The notes beneath the pieces are model-generated. The model did no database searches, had not been told where the DNA came from, and worked only from the letters and a program-made list of their open reading frames with translations. 64,000 bases of DNA from Betaproteobacteria bacterium (lineage in GTDB: Bacteria > Pseudomonadota > Gammaproteobacteria > Burkholderiales > Burkholderiaceae_C): the NCBI GenBank assembly GCA_947453725.1, contig CANGHH010000012.1, positions 1 through 64,000 of the forward strand. Direction: 5' to 3'. Numbering within the stretch: position 1 is the stretch's first letter; the number at the start of each line of letters is the position of its first letter. A program made the translations under genes and the position numbers. Positions 26,404 to 36,867 of this stretch are shown piece by piece.

Positions 26404-27939
26404 TCAGGGGTTCAGTTGCAGGCCGCTGACGCGCAGCAGGCCGTCGGGCATCTGGCGCACGCCGCTGAGCTTGGCGTTGTAGGCCCACAGCCAGTTGCGG
26501 TGGTAGACGTAGAGGATCGGCCTGTCCTTCTGCACGCGCGCGGCGATCTGCTCGAACACCGGCTTGCGTTCGGCCGGTTCGCGCAGCGTGCGCGACAGCG
26601 CCAGCAGCCTGTCGGTCTCGGCGTCGCAGTAGCCGGCGTAGTTCAGCGGCTGCTTGCAGCCGTAATGGCTGAACAGGTTGCCGTCGGGGTCGGGTCGGCC
26701 GCTCCAGGCCAGTACGTAGGCCTCGAAATCGCCCTTGTCGGCCATGTTGATCGAGGTCGCGAATTCGGCGCTCTGGATCTTCACGTCGAAGCCGGCCTCG
26801 CGCGTCATCGCCTGCACCACCAGGGCCAGGCGCTGGGCGTCGGTCGTGGTCGGTGTCAGCAGCGTGAAGCTGGGCCTGGGCACGCCGGCTTCCTTCAGCA
26901 GGGCCTTGGCGCGTTCGATGTTGCGCTTGGGCACAGCCGTGCCCTTGGCGTAGTAGGGGTTGGTCGGCGCCACCCACTGGTTGCCGACCAGGGCTTCGTT
27001 GTCCATCACCACCTGCACCAGACCCTGGCGGTCGATGGCCAGCTCCAGCGCCTCGCGCACGCGCGGGTCCTTGCCCAGCGGATTGGCCTGCGCCTTGTCG
27101 CTCTTGCCGATGTTGATCGTGATGCCCTGGTAGCCGATCTCGGTGATGCTGGCCGTCTTCAGCTTCTTGTCGGCCTTCAGCTTCTCGATGTCGCTGCTGG
27201 CGATGCGTTCGGCGTAGTCGAGCTGACCGGCTTTCAGGTTGGCCAGCCGCACCGTGGCGTCCGGGATCGGCGTGTAGGTGACGCGGTTGAAGTGGATCGC
27301 CGGCTTGTTCCAGTAGCCGTCGAAGCGCTCCAGCACGATGCGGTCCTGGGCCACGCGCTCGACCCATTTGAAGGGGCCCGAGCAGACCGGCTTGTTGCCG
27401 AATTTTTCGCCCGCAGCCTGCGCGGCCTTCGGGCTGACCATCATGCCGGCGCGGTCACTCAGCGCAGCCAGCAGCGGCGAGAAGGGCGCGCTGAGGTTCA
27501 GCCGCACGGTCAGCGGGTCGACCACGTCGACGCTGCTGACCGGCGCCAGTTCACCGCGCCGGTTGCTGCCGGGCAGGGTCTTGTGGCGTTCGATGTTGAA
27601 CTTCACCGCCGCCGCGTCGAACTTCTCGCCGTCGTGGAAGGTCACGCCGGGGCGCAGCTTCATCGTCAGCGCCTTGCTGTCGGCCGACCAGGCCCAGCTC
27701 AGCGCCAGCTGCGGCACCAGGTTCAGCTTCTCGTCGATGTCGACGAGCTTGTCGCACAGCGCCGTGAAGACGATGCGGCCGACGAAGGTGCGGGCCAGGC
27801 TGGGATCCAGCACATCGGGGTCTTCGGCCAGGCCTACCCTCAGATTCGGCAGATTGGCCACATTCGGCAGGTTGGGCGGCGTTTGCGCCGCAGCGGCACC
27901 GGCCGCCAGCAGCGCCGCAATGAGCAGACTTTTTTTCAT
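26404..27939 (-). CDS. Periplasmic solute-binding protein, family 5 (peptide/nickel class)
   Basis: 511 aa from ATG 27939 with a signal peptide MKKSLLIAALLAAGAAAA|Q. The mature protein has the SBP_bac_5 layout: LRVGLAEDPDVLDPS near the N-terminus, LRPGVTFHDGEKFDA, and a C-terminal lobe with DPDGNLFSHYGC. No lipobox, so it is free in the periplasm. It delivers the ligand to the permease pair encoded 40 bp downstream. The class binds peptides, glutathione, opines or other small molecules; the catabolic neighbours suggest an organic substrate rather than nickel. Confidence 0.92.
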   Translation of the reverse strand: MKKSLLIAALLAAGAAAAQTPPNLPNVANLPNLRVGLAEDPDVLDPSLARTFVGRIVFTALCDKLVDIDEKLNLVPQLALSWAWSADSKALTMKLRPGVTFHDGEKFDAAAVKFNIERHKTLPGSNRRGELAPVSSVDVVDPLTVRLNLSAPFSPLLAALSDRAGMMVSPKAAQAAGEKFGNKPVCSGPFKWVERVAQDRIVLERFDGYWNKPAIHFNRVTYTPIPDATVRLANLKAGQLDYAERIASSDIEKLKADKKLKTASITEIGYQGITINIGKSDKAQANPLGKDPRVREALELAIDRQGLVQVVMDNEALVGNQWVAPTNPYYAKGTAVPKRNIERAKALLKEAGVPRPSFTLLTPTTTDAQRLALVVQAMTREAGFDVKIQSAEFATSINMADKGDFEAYVLAWSGRPDPDGNLFSHYGCKQPLNYAGYCDAETDRLLALSRTLREPAERKPVFEQIAARVQKDRPILYVYHRNWLWAYNAKLSGVRQMPDGLLRVSGLQLNP

Positions 27940-27955
27940 GGTCGAGGGGCTTTCT

Positions 27956-28995
<1,040 letters not shown>

Positions 28996-28999
<4 letters not shown>

Positions 29000-30012
29000 G
29001 CCGACATGGCTTGCAAGGGCCGGGCCAGCAGGGCATCGGCGTCCAGCGGCGCCAGCCAGCACGCGGATGCGTGGCCGTCGCCCAGGTCGCGCAGCGGCGG
29101 CGCTTCGGCGCGGCAGCGGTCCTGCGCGAAGGGGCAGCGTGCGGCGAAGGCGCAGCCCACGGGGCGCGGCAGCGGTGGCGGCACCTGGCCGGCGATGGCC
29201 GCCAGCCGGGTGGCCTGGCCGTGCAGGCGCGGCATCGAGCCGAGCAGTCCCACCGTGTAGGGGTGCTGCGGGGTTTCGAACAGCGCGGCCACCGGCGCCT
29301 GTTCGACGACGCGACCGCAGTACATCACGACCACGCTGTCGGCGACCTCGGCCACCACGCCCAGGTCGTGGGTGATCAGCACGATGGCGGTGCCGCTGTC
29401 CTGTTGCAGGCTGTGCATCAGCGCCAGGATCTGCGCCTGGATGGTGACGTCGAGCGCGGTCGTCGGCTCGTCGGCGATCAGCAGGCGCGGGTTGTTGGCC
29501 AGCGCCATGGCGATCATCGCGCGCTGCCGCATGCCGCCCGACAGCTGGTGCGGGTGCTCGTTCAGGCGCTGCGCTGGTGCCGGGATGCGCACTTTTTCGA
29601 GCATCTGCAGCGCGCGCGCCCGGGCTTCGGCGGGGCCCAGGTTCTGGTGGCACTGCAGGCTTTCGATGATCTGCTGGCCGATCGTGAACACCGGGTTCAA
29701 CGAGCTCATCGGCTCCTGGAAGATCATCGCCATGCCGTTGCCGCGCAGGGCCTGAAGTTCGCGCTTCGGCAGGCCGATCAACTCGCGGCCGTCGAAGCGG
29801 ATCGAGCCACCCGCGATGCGCCCCGGCGGATTCGGGATCAGGCCCATGATGGACAGCGCGGTGACGCTCTTGCCGCTGCCCGATTCGCCGACGATGGCCA
29901 GGGTCTGCCCGGCCTGCAGGCTGAAGCTGACGCCGTCGACCGCGGGGAATTCGCCCGCATCGGTGCTGAAGTGGGTGCGCAGGTTTTCGACCTGCAGCAG
30001 CGTCGCGCTCAT
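28996..30012 (-). CDS. ABC transporter ATP-binding protein, DppD/OppD type
   Basis: 338 aa from ATG 30012. Walker [11 protein letters not shown]-loop [11 protein letters not shown], signature [10 protein letters not shown], Walker [13 protein letters not shown], and the C-terminal Cys motif [15 protein letters not shown]. Complete and canonical. Linked to the Bug gene upstream by only 31 bp and to the DppF-type gene by an ATGA overlap. Confidence 0.93.
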
Positions 30013-30043
30013 CGCCGCGAGTGTCCCACCAGGCCGGTCCCGC

Positions 30044-31006
30044 TCATTCCACCTTGCCGATCTTGCGCACCGCTTCGACCATCCGCTTTGCGTCGGCGTC
30101 CCAGTAGGTCTGGAACTCCGGTGCGTCGAGGTATTCGACCGGGCTGCCCGAGTGGTTGATGGTGGCCACGACGGCCGGGTTGGTGGCGACCTTGCGGGCC
30201 GCCGCACGCAGCTTCAGCGCGATCTCGTCGGGCGTGCCGGCGGGCACGAACAGCGCCGACCACTGCGCAAAGGCGATCGGGTAGCCCAGCTGCTTCAGGC
30301 TGCGCACCTCGGGCAGCGAGACCAGCGGCTGCTCGCCCCAGTGGGCCAGCGCGCGCAGCTTGCCAGCCTTGATCTGCTGCGCCACCGCGCTGGGCCCGGC
30401 GGCCACGGCGTCGACCTGGCTGCCCAGCAGGGCCAGCACGGCCGGGCCGGCGCCGGTGTAGGGGATGTGGGTCATGCGGAAGTCCGCGGCCGCCTTCAGC
30501 ATTTCCATCGGCACGTGCATGGTGCCGTAGTTGCCGCTGCTGCCGTAGTTGTAGGCGCCGGGCTTCTTCTTCGCGTCGGCGACGAATTCGGCCAGCGTCT
30601 TCCACGGCGCGTCGGCGCGCACCACCAGCACCGTCGGGTCGGCGGTGAAGCGGGCGATCGGCTTGAACTGGTTCAGCGCGTAGGCCGCCTTGCGGCCCAG
30701 GATGTGGTCAGCTTCGGGCAGGATGGAAATCGACGACAGCGTCATCAGGATGGTGGTGCCGTCGGCTGGCGCCCGGGCGGCCACGCCCATGCCCAGCGCC
30801 CCGCCGGCACCGACGCGGTTCTCGACGATCACCGGCTGCTTCAGTTCCTTGCTCAGCGCCTCGGCCACCGGCCGCGCCACGGTGTCGGCCACGCCGCCGG
30901 GCGGGAAGGGCACGATCATCGTGATCGGCTTGTCGGGCCAGCCCGACTGGGCCAGCGCGGCGCCAGCCGTCAGCAGCGCGGCGGCGAGAAGCGCCCGGCG
31001 CTTCAT
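30044..31006 (-). CDS. Bug/TctC family periplasmic binding protein (copy 1)
   Basis: 320 aa from ATG 31006, overlapping the stop of the FAH-type gene. Signal peptide MKRRALLAAALLTAGAALA|Q. Bug signatures: WPDKPITMIVPFPPGG after the signal, then VGAGGALG and IPYTGAGPA. Bug proteins bind carboxylates, amides or aromatics; most are not next to TctA/TctB permeases and this is also the case here. Its place between an FAH enzyme and an ABC transporter suggests it binds a pathway intermediate or substrate. Confidence 0.9.
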   Translation of the reverse strand: MKRRALLAAALLTAGAALAQSGWPDKPITMIVPFPPGGVADTVARPVAEALSKELKQPVIVENRVGAGGALGMGVAARAPADGTTILMTLSSISILPEADHILGRKAAYALNQFKPIARFTADPTVLVVRADAPWKTLAEFVADAKKKPGAYNYGSSGNYGTMHVPMEMLKAAADFRMTHIPYTGAGPAVLALLGSQVDAVAAGPSAVAQQIKAGKLRALAHWGEQPLVSLPEVRSLKQLGYPIAFAQWSALFVPAGTPDEIALKLRAAARKVATNPAVVATINHSGSPVEYLDAPEFQTYWDADAKRMVEAVRKIGKVE

Positions 31007-31890
31007 TCGCCGGTCTCTTCGAAACGCGTTTCCAGCACGCCCAGGCCATCGACCTCGATGCGCACCACGTCGCCGTGGCCCAGCCAGCGCGGCGGCGTCA
31101 TGCCCATGCCGACACCGGCCGGCGAGCCGGTGGCGATGACGTCGCCCGGCAGCAGCGTGATGCCGCGCGAGCAGGTCTCGATCAGCGTCGGCAGGTCGAA
31201 GATCAGGTCGGTGGTGCGGGCGTCCTGGCGCAGCTCGGCGGCGCCGCCGTTCGGCGTCACCCAGCAGCGTACGCGGGTGTCGCCGGCGTTCAGTTCGTCG
31301 GCGGTGACGATCCACGGCCCCATCGGGCAGAAGGTGTCGAAGCTCTTGCCGAGGTCCCATTGGGCGTGGCGGATCTGCACGTCGCGGGCCGTCACGTCGT
31401 TGACGATGGTGTAGCCGTAGACGTGCGACATCGCGTCGGCGCGGCTGATGTTGCGGCCGCCCTTGCCGATGACGATGGTCAGTTCGGCTTCGTAGTCGAT
31501 CTGCGACGAGATCGCCGCACCGGGCAGCTGCACCGCATCGTTGGGGCCGATGACGGTCTCGGGCACCTTGGTGAAGACGATGGGCCAGGCGTCGACGGTC
31601 TTGGTGTTGTCCTTGAAGACGCTGGCCTGCAGTTCGGCGGCGTGGGCGTGGTAGTTGCGGCCCACGCACCACAGGTTGCGGCGCGGCGCGGGCAGCGGCG
31701 CCACCAGCATCGCGGGCGCGAAGGCCAGCGTCTCGGTGACTGCGGGCAGCGCCGTGCCGGCCACCGACTGCTCGATCAGGGCCAGTGCGCCCCGGCTGGC
31801 GTCGATGTCGAAGAGGTCGATGGTCAGGCCATCGGCCGACAGGCGGCCGACGCGATGCTGGCCTTGGTGGGTGATGGTGGCGATGCGCAT
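31003..31890 (-). CDS. Fumarylacetoacetate hydrolase family enzyme (cytoplasmic)
   Basis: 295 aa from ATG 31890; AGGAG six bases upstream fixes this start over the longer one. The FAH core is complete: GRNYHAHAAEL, the metal ligands in YEAELTIVIGKGGR, NDVTARDVQ, the GKSFDTFCPMGPW segment, and C-terminal GDVIATGSPAGVG. The family cleaves C-C bonds or hydrates/decarboxylates ring-cleavage products in aromatic catabolism. First gene of the minus-strand operon, divergent from the GntR gene, so probably its direct target. Confidence 0.9.
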   Translation of the reverse strand: MRIATITHQGQHRVGRLSADGLTIDLFDIDASRGALALIEQSVAGTALPAVTETLAFAPAMLVAPLPAPRRNLWCVGRNYHAHAAELQASVFKDNTKTVDAWPIVFTKVPETVIGPNDAVQLPGAAISSQIDYEAELTIVIGKGGRNISRADAMSHVYGYTIVNDVTARDVQIRHAQWDLGKSFDTFCPMGPWIVTADELNAGDTRVRCWVTPNGGAAELRQDARTTDLIFDLPTLIETCSRGITLLPGDVIATGSPAGVGMGMTPPRWLGHGDVVRIEVDGLGVLETRFEETGE

Positions 31891-31901
31891 GGGAGCTCCT
31901 G

Positions 31902-31914
31902 TTGGATCGACCAA
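31902..31914. promoter_or_regulatory. Candidate GntR operator between the FAH gene and gntR
   Basis: TTGGATCGACCAA has TTGG/CCAA arms around a TCGA centre and lies in the 65-bp divergent interval. GntR proteins of the FCD class bind short palindromes of this kind (TGGT/ACCA types). A related half-site arrangement, CCAATA and ACCAATAA, occurs before the Bug gene at 32712. Inferred from position and symmetry only. Confidence 0.4.
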
Positions 31915-31955
31915 ATGCTACCATTAAGGCCCACCTTTGCCCGATCCACCCGGCC

Positions 31956-32627
31956 ATGGACGCTGCCTCAGCCCTGCGCGAGAAGATTTTCGAGAACCTG
32001 CGTTCGCGCACCTGGCGGGCCGGCCACCGCATTCCCACCGAGCGTGCGCTGAGCGAGGAATTCGGCTTGAGCCGGTCGACCGTGCGCCGCGTGCTGCTCG
32101 ACTTCAAACGCAAGCGCTTGATCACCCAGACGGTGGGCAGCGGCACCTATGTCGCCGACCAGGTGCACGAGGCGCTGGCCGAGCTGATGCCGGTCGTCGC
32201 CGCCCACGCGGTCAGCCCGGCCGAGTTGATGAGCGCCCGCCTGGTGCTGGAACCGGCACTGATCGAGATGGCCATCGGCAACGCCACGGCGGCCGATTTC
32301 ACCAGGATGGACGAGTGCAACCACCGGGCTGAGGCGGCCACCACGCTGGAAGAGTTCGAGCACTGGGACGGCGCCCTGCACGAGGCCATCGCCGAGGCCG
32401 CGCACAACGGTTTCATCAGCGGCGTTTTCAGGCTGATGACCGACGTGCGGTCGAACAACGAGTGGGGTGCGCTGAAGCGCCGCAGCGCCACACCCGAACG
32501 GCGGCTGGAATACCAGATGGAACACCGCGCGCTGGTGGCGGCGCTGAAGGCCCGCGACGCCGAAGTCGCCCGCCAGCTGTGCCTGGCGCACCTGGTGCAT
32601 GTGCGCACCAGCATGCTGGGCTATTGA
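31956..32627 (+). CDS. GntR family transcriptional regulator (FCD/FadR class)
   Basis: 223 aa from ATG 31956; an in-frame ATG at 31902 is less likely because it overlaps the presumed operator. N-terminal winged HTH (~5-68) with GHRIPTERALSEEFGLSRSTVRR, then an all-helical FCD ligand domain (~75-220) with a His-containing metal site (HWDGALHEAI, later EHRALVAAL). Such regulators usually bind a carboxylic acid effector of the pathway they control. Divergent from the FAH-ABC operon and followed by the molybdenum-hydroxylase operon, so it probably controls both. Confidence 0.9.
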   Translation: MDAASALREKIFENLRSRTWRAGHRIPTERALSEEFGLSRSTVRRVLLDFKRKRLITQTVGSGTYVADQVHEALAELMPVVAAHAVSPAELMSARLVLEPALIEMAIGNATAADFTRMDECNHRAEAATTLEEFEHWDGALHEAIAEAAHNGFISGVFRLMTDVRSNNEWGALKRRSATPERRLEYQMEHRALVAALKARDAEVARQLCLAHLVHVRTSMLGY

Positions 32628-32711
32628 CCGCGCGCTACAGTCGGCGTTGACGGCCCTTGCTGGCGGTCGATGCTGAGCCAATAGAGCCCATTTGAGACCA
32701 ATAACGGAGAC

Positions 32712-33695
32712 ATGATGAACACCACAAGCACAAGGCGCTGCGCCATCGGCCTGCTGCTGGCCGCCGCCAGCGCCCTGCCGGTCGTTGCCCAGGCTCAGGA
32801 CTATCCGGCCAAGCCCGTGCGCATCGTGGTGCCTTTCGCGCCCGGCGGCTCGGCCGACGTCTATGGCCGCTTCATCGCGCAGAAGCTGCAGGAGGCCCTG
32901 GGCCAGAACTTCATCGTCGACAACAAGCCCGGTGGCGGCAGCGTGATCGGCACCGACGCGGTGGCCAAGTCGGCGCCCGACGGCTACACCCTGCTGTTGA
33001 TGTCGAACACGCAGACCGTCAACGAGTCGCTGATCCCGAACAAGCCCTTCAACCTGATGCACGATTTCGCGCCGATCGCGCCGATCAACGCGTCGGACCT
33101 GGTGCTGGTGGTCAAGGCCGGCCTGCCGGTGAACAGCCTGGCTGACCTGATCAAGGTCGCCAAGGCCAAGCCGGGCGGCATGAGCTACGCGTCGTCGGGT
33201 CCCGGCACGCCTTACCACATGGCCGGCGAACTGATGAAAGCGATGGCCGGCATCGACATCGTCCACGTGCCGTACAAGGGTAGCGCCGGTGCCCGCACCG
33301 ACGTGCTCGGCGGTCAGCTGGAAATGATGTTCGACGCCATCCCGACGATGAGCGAGCACATCAAGTCGGGCAAGGTCAAGGCGCTGGCGACGACCGGCCT
33401 GAAGCGGTCCGGTACGCTGCCCGAGGTGCCGACGATGGACGAGGCTGGCATCAAGGGCTATGAGGCGACGATCTGGCTCGGCCTGATGGCGCCCAAGGGC
33501 ACGCCGCCGGTCATCGTCAACCGCCTGAACGCCGCGGTTTCCAAGATCACCGCCAACGCCGAGGTGCGCAAGGCCTGGGCCGCGCAGGGCACGGCGCCGC
33601 TGACGATGGGCGTCGACGCCTTCACCCGCTACCTGAACGACGACATCGCCAAGTGGGCGCACATCGTCAAGATCTCGGGCGCCAAGGTCGACTGA
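32712..33695 (+). CDS. Bug/TctC family periplasmic binding protein (copy 2)
   Basis: 327 aa (a second Met codon directly follows the first). Signal peptide ends ALPVVAQA|Q. Bug motifs YPAKPVRIVVPFAPGG, NKPGGGSVIG, VPYKGSAGA are standard. An 84-bp interval after gntR contains CCAATA repeats and a GGAGA ribosome site. Probable function is ligand capture for the catabolic operon that starts here; the transporter partner is not in the window. Confidence 0.92.
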   Translation: MMNTTSTRRCAIGLLLAAASALPVVAQAQDYPAKPVRIVVPFAPGGSADVYGRFIAQKLQEALGQNFIVDNKPGGGSVIGTDAVAKSAPDGYTLLLMSNTQTVNESLIPNKPFNLMHDFAPIAPINASDLVLVVKAGLPVNSLADLIKVAKAKPGGMSYASSGPGTPYHMAGELMKAMAGIDIVHVPYKGSAGARTDVLGGQLEMMFDAIPTMSEHIKSGKVKALATTGLKRSGTLPEVPTMDEAGIKGYEATIWLGLMAPKGTPPVIVNRLNAAVSKITANAEVRKAWAAQGTAPLTMGVDAFTRYLNDDIAKWAHIVKISGAKVD

Positions 33696-33759
33696 GCGGC
33701 GACGCCGCTGCCCGCCGCTGCCTGCCCGCAGGCTGACCGACCCTGACCCGACTGCTGCC

Positions 33760-34206
33760 TTGACGCCCATCCACCTGACCTTGAACGGCCGCCCGCAAGC
33801 GCTGCAGGCGGCGCCCACTGCTCGCCTGCTCGACGTGCTGCGTGAGGACCTGGGTCTGGTCGGCACGCGTTTCGGTTGCGGCGCCCAGCAGTGCGGTGCC
33901 TGCCATGTGCTGCTCGACGGCCGTTCGGTGGCGGCCTGCGACACGCCCTTGTGGGCCTGCGAGGGCCATGCGGTCGTCACGGTCGAAGGCCTGCCCGCGC
34001 GGCTGCGCGAGGCCTTCAGCGCCGAGCAGGCGGCGCAATGCGGCTATTGCAGTTCGGGCATGCTGATCGCCGCCGCGGCGCTGCTGCGCGCACAGCCGCA
34101 GCCCACCGACGCCGACGTGCGGCAGGCGCTCGACGGCCATCTGTGCCGCTGCGGTGCGCACAACCGCATCGTGCGCGCCGTCTTGCGCGCGGCGGCGTCG
34201 GCATGA
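33760..34206 (+). CDS. 2Fe-2S small subunit of a xanthine-oxidase-family molybdenum hydroxylase
   Basis: 148 aa, TTG start. Two [2Fe-2S] domains: plant-ferredoxin type with CGAQQCGACHVLL...C (~40-60) and the helical domain with CGYCSSGM (~94-101) and CRCGAHNR (~129-136). All eight cysteines are present. It passes electrons from the molybdenum centre of the large subunit, whose ATG overlaps this stop (ATGA). Subunit form is like nicotinate or isoquinoline dehydrogenases (NicA/IorA), which act on N-heteroaromatics. Confidence 0.93.
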   Translation: MTPIHLTLNGRPQALQAAPTARLLDVLREDLGLVGTRFGCGAQQCGACHVLLDGRSVAACDTPLWACEGHAVVTVEGLPARLREAFSAEQAAQCGYCSSGMLIAAAALLRAQPQPTDADVRQALDGHLCRCGAHNRIVRAVLRAAASA

Positions 34207-36140
34207 ACGCGAGCGCGTCGCCGCGCGTGGCCTTCACCGGCGGCGGTCGCGTGCAGGTGCGCACCGGCAAGGTCGAGATCGGCCAGGGCCTGCACACCGC
34301 GCTGGCGCAGATCGTCGCCGACGCGCTCGGCGTGGCGCTGGACCGCATCGACATGCTGCCTGTCGACACCGTGCACAGCCCCGACGAGGGCGTGACCTCG
34401 GGCAGCCTGTCGGTGCAGGACGCCGGGCGCGCCCTGCGCGCGGCCTGCGCCGCCTTGCGGCCCGGCGCCCCTGTGCCTGCGAACGTTCCTGCGGCGGTGG
34501 GGCTGTCAGCGCCTAACCGCGGTCTGGACGCCAAGCTGGCCGGCCGCGCGGCCTTCATCCACGACCTGCAGCCCGCCGGCCTGCTGCACGGCCGCGTGCT
34601 GCACCCGCCGCGCCATGGCGCGCGGCTGCAAGCCTGCGACGACACGGCGGTGCGGGCGCTGCCCGGCGTGCTGCGGGTGCTGCGCGACGGCGATCTGCTC
34701 GGTGTGGTGTCCGGCACCTCGGCGCAGGCCGACGCCGCCGTCCAGGCGCTGGCCGCTGCCGCGCAGTGGCAGCTGGCAGCGGCGGTGGCCGAAGAAGCCG
34801 CCGACCTGCAAAGCCTGCCGTCGACGCCGCGCCAGGTGGCCGAAACCGGCCCGGCGGCGGGCTTGGCCGTCGACGTCGTCCGCACGCTGAAAGCCCGCTA
34901 CAGCAAGCCGTGGACCGCCCACGCCTCGATCGCCACCTGCTGCGCGCTGGCCCGCTGGGCCGACGGTCAGGTCGACGTCTGGACGCACAGCCAGGGCATC
35001 TTCAACCTGCGGCGCGACCTGGCGCTGGCCTTCGAGGTCGATGCCCAGGCGGTCCGCGTGCACCATGCCGAGGGCGCCGGCTGCTACGGCCACAACGGCG
35101 CCGACGATGTGGCCTGGGACGCCGCCTGGCTGGCCCGCGCCGTGTCGGGCACCCACCCCGGTGCGACGGTTCGCGTGTTGTGGAGCCGCGCCGACGAATT
35201 GAGCCAGGCGCCGTTCGGCCCGGCGATGGTGGTCGAAATGCGGGCCGGGCTGGACGGTGCGGGCGGCATCGTCCGCTGGCAGCACGAACTCTGGAGCCCG
35301 GGCCACAGCCGCCGGCCCGGCCGCAGTGTCACGCCGGCGCTGCTCGGTGCCTGGCAGGTGGCCGCGGCCTGCGCGGTGCCGGCGTCGATCGACATGCCCA
35401 TCGCCAGTGGCGGTGGTGCCGAACGCAATGCCGTGCCGGGTTACGACTTCGCGGCCGTGTCGGTGATCGCGCACAGTGTGCCGACGCAGCGCCGCAGTTC
35501 GGCGCTGCGCGGCCTGGGCGCCTACGCCAATGTCTTCGCCGCCGAAAGCTTCATCGACGAAATCGCCCACGCCACCGGCGCCTGCCCGCTGGCCTTGCGT
35601 CGCCAGCACCTGCAGCACGACCCGCGCGCGCTGGCCGTGCTGGACGCCGCCGCCGCGCGCGCCGGCTGGGCCGAACGCCGGCAGGGCGGCGCGCCCGAGG
35701 AAGGCGTCGGCCTGGGGCTGGCCGTGGCCCGCTACAAGGGCAACGGCGCCTGGTGCGCAGTGGTCGCCGAGGTGGTCGCCGGCGCCACGCTGCGGGTGCG
35801 CCGGCTGAGCATCGCGGTCGACGTCGGCCGGGTCGTCAACCCCGACGGCGTGGTCAACCAGATCGAAGGCGGCGCCATCCAGTCGACCAGCTGGACGCTG
35901 ATGGAAGCCGCGCATGCCGCCCACGGCAGCTGGGACGATTACCCGATCCTGCGCTTCAGCGAAGTGCCGGCGGTGGATGTCGTGCTGATGCCGTCCGACG
36001 AACCCTCGGTGGGCGCCGGCGAAGCGTCGATCGGCCCGACCGCCGCGGCCATTGCCAATGCACTCTTCGACGCGCTGGGCGTGCGCGTGCGCGACCTGCC
36101 GCTGAGCCCTGAACACATCGTCGCGGCGATGGACAACTGA
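34203..36140 (+). CDS. Molybdopterin-binding large subunit, IorB/NicB-like molybdenum hydroxylase
   Basis: 645 aa from the ATG overlapping the small-subunit stop. N-terminal block GKVEIGQGLHTALAQIVADALG and GVTSGSLSVQD correspond to the cofactor-binding part that leads in IorB-type enzymes; the aldehyde-oxidase domains follow, and VGAGEASIGP near the C-terminus carries the catalytic Glu. It is shorter than typical IorB (about 740 aa) and lacks both a Tat leader and the C-terminal cytochrome domains of NicB, so its electron acceptor is unclear. Substrate is probably an N-heteroaromatic or aldehyde. Confidence 0.88.
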   Translation: MNASASPRVAFTGGGRVQVRTGKVEIGQGLHTALAQIVADALGVALDRIDMLPVDTVHSPDEGVTSGSLSVQDAGRALRAACAALRPGAPVPANVPAAVGLSAPNRGLDAKLAGRAAFIHDLQPAGLLHGRVLHPPRHGARLQACDDTAVRALPGVLRVLRDGDLLGVVSGTSAQADAAVQALAAAAQWQLAAAVAEEAADLQSLPSTPRQVAETGPAAGLAVDVVRTLKARYSKPWTAHASIATCCALARWADGQVDVWTHSQGIFNLRRDLALAFEVDAQAVRVHHAEGAGCYGHNGADDVAWDAAWLARAVSGTHPGATVRVLWSRADELSQAPFGPAMVVEMRAGLDGAGGIVRWQHELWSPGHSRRPGRSVTPALLGAWQVAAACAVPASIDMPIASGGGAERNAVPGYDFAAVSVIAHSVPTQRRSSALRGLGAYANVFAAESFIDEIAHATGACPLALRRQHLQHDPRALAVLDAAAARAGWAERRQGGAPEEGVGLGLAVARYKGNGAWCAVVAEVVAGATLRVRRLSIAVDVGRVVNPDGVVNQIEGGAIQSTSWTLMEAAHAAHGSWDDYPILRFSEVPAVDVVLMPSDEPSVGAGEASIGPTAAAIANALFDALGVRVRDLPLSPEHIVAAMDN

Positions 36141-36157
36141 CAAGCCCGAGACCGAAC

Positions 36158-36856
36158 ATGACCGTTTTGAATCTGCTGTGCGCCGGTGCCGCCCAAGGTC
36201 TGGTGAAGGCCCTGGAGGCCCGCTTCAAGGCCGAGACCGGCGCCGACATCCAGGCCCGCTTCGGCGCCGTCGGCGCGATCAAGGAGGCCTTGCTGGCCGA
36301 CGAGCCTTGCGACGTGCTGGTGCTGACCGACGCGCTGATCAGTGGCCTGCTGGCCGAGGGCCGGCTGCAGGCCGGCAGCGCCGTGTTGCTGGGCCGGGTG
36401 CGCACCGGCGTGGCCGTGCGCGCTGGCTCGCCGTGGCCCGAGGTGGCCACCGCCGCTGGCCTGAAGGCGGCGCTGCGGGCTGCCACCGGCGTCTACTTCC
36501 CCGATGCCGTTCGCTCGACCGCCGGCATCCACTTCGCCAAGGTGCTGCGCGAACTGGGCGTGCACGACGAACTCGAGCCGCGCTTCAAGACCTACCCCAA
36601 CGGCGCCACCGCGATGCGCGCAATGGCCGATTCGGCCGAAGCCAAGCCCATCGGCTGCACCCAGGTCACCGAGATCCGGTACACGCCGGGTGTCGAACTG
36701 GTGGCGCTGCTGCCGCCAGAATTCGAATTGGCGACACCGTACACCGCGGCGGTCCGTGCCGCCAGCCCGCAGGCCGACCTGGCCGCCCGCTTCATCGCCT
36801 TGATGACCAGCCCCGAAGCGCTGCCCTTGCGCAGCGCCGGCGGCTTTGAAAACTGA
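36158..36856 (+). CDS. ModA-like substrate-binding-domain protein without a signal peptide
   Basis: 232 aa. The sequence follows the SBP_bac_11/ModA fold: LNLLCAGAAQGLVKALEARF at the N-terminus, then FGAVGAIKEALL, and GVYFPDAVRSTAGIHFAKVL in the middle. No signal peptide or lipobox is seen, so it should stay in the cytoplasm. The place directly after a molybdenum enzyme suggests a role in molybdate or cofactor handling, or a recruited binding fold with another ligand. An upstream start that would add a signal was not found. Confidence 0.8.
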   Translation: MTVLNLLCAGAAQGLVKALEARFKAETGADIQARFGAVGAIKEALLADEPCDVLVLTDALISGLLAEGRLQAGSAVLLGRVRTGVAVRAGSPWPEVATAAGLKAALRAATGVYFPDAVRSTAGIHFAKVLRELGVHDELEPRFKTYPNGATAMRAMADSAEAKPIGCTQVTEIRYTPGVELVALLPPEFELATPYTAAVRAASPQADLAARFIALMTSPEALPLRSAGGFEN

Positions 36857-36867
36857 AGGAGCCCACC

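Noticed and set aside
32641..32711. CCAATA repeats before the Bug gene as a firm GntR operator
   Set aside because: Symmetry is poor and the match to the site at 31902-31914 is short; kept only as supporting context.
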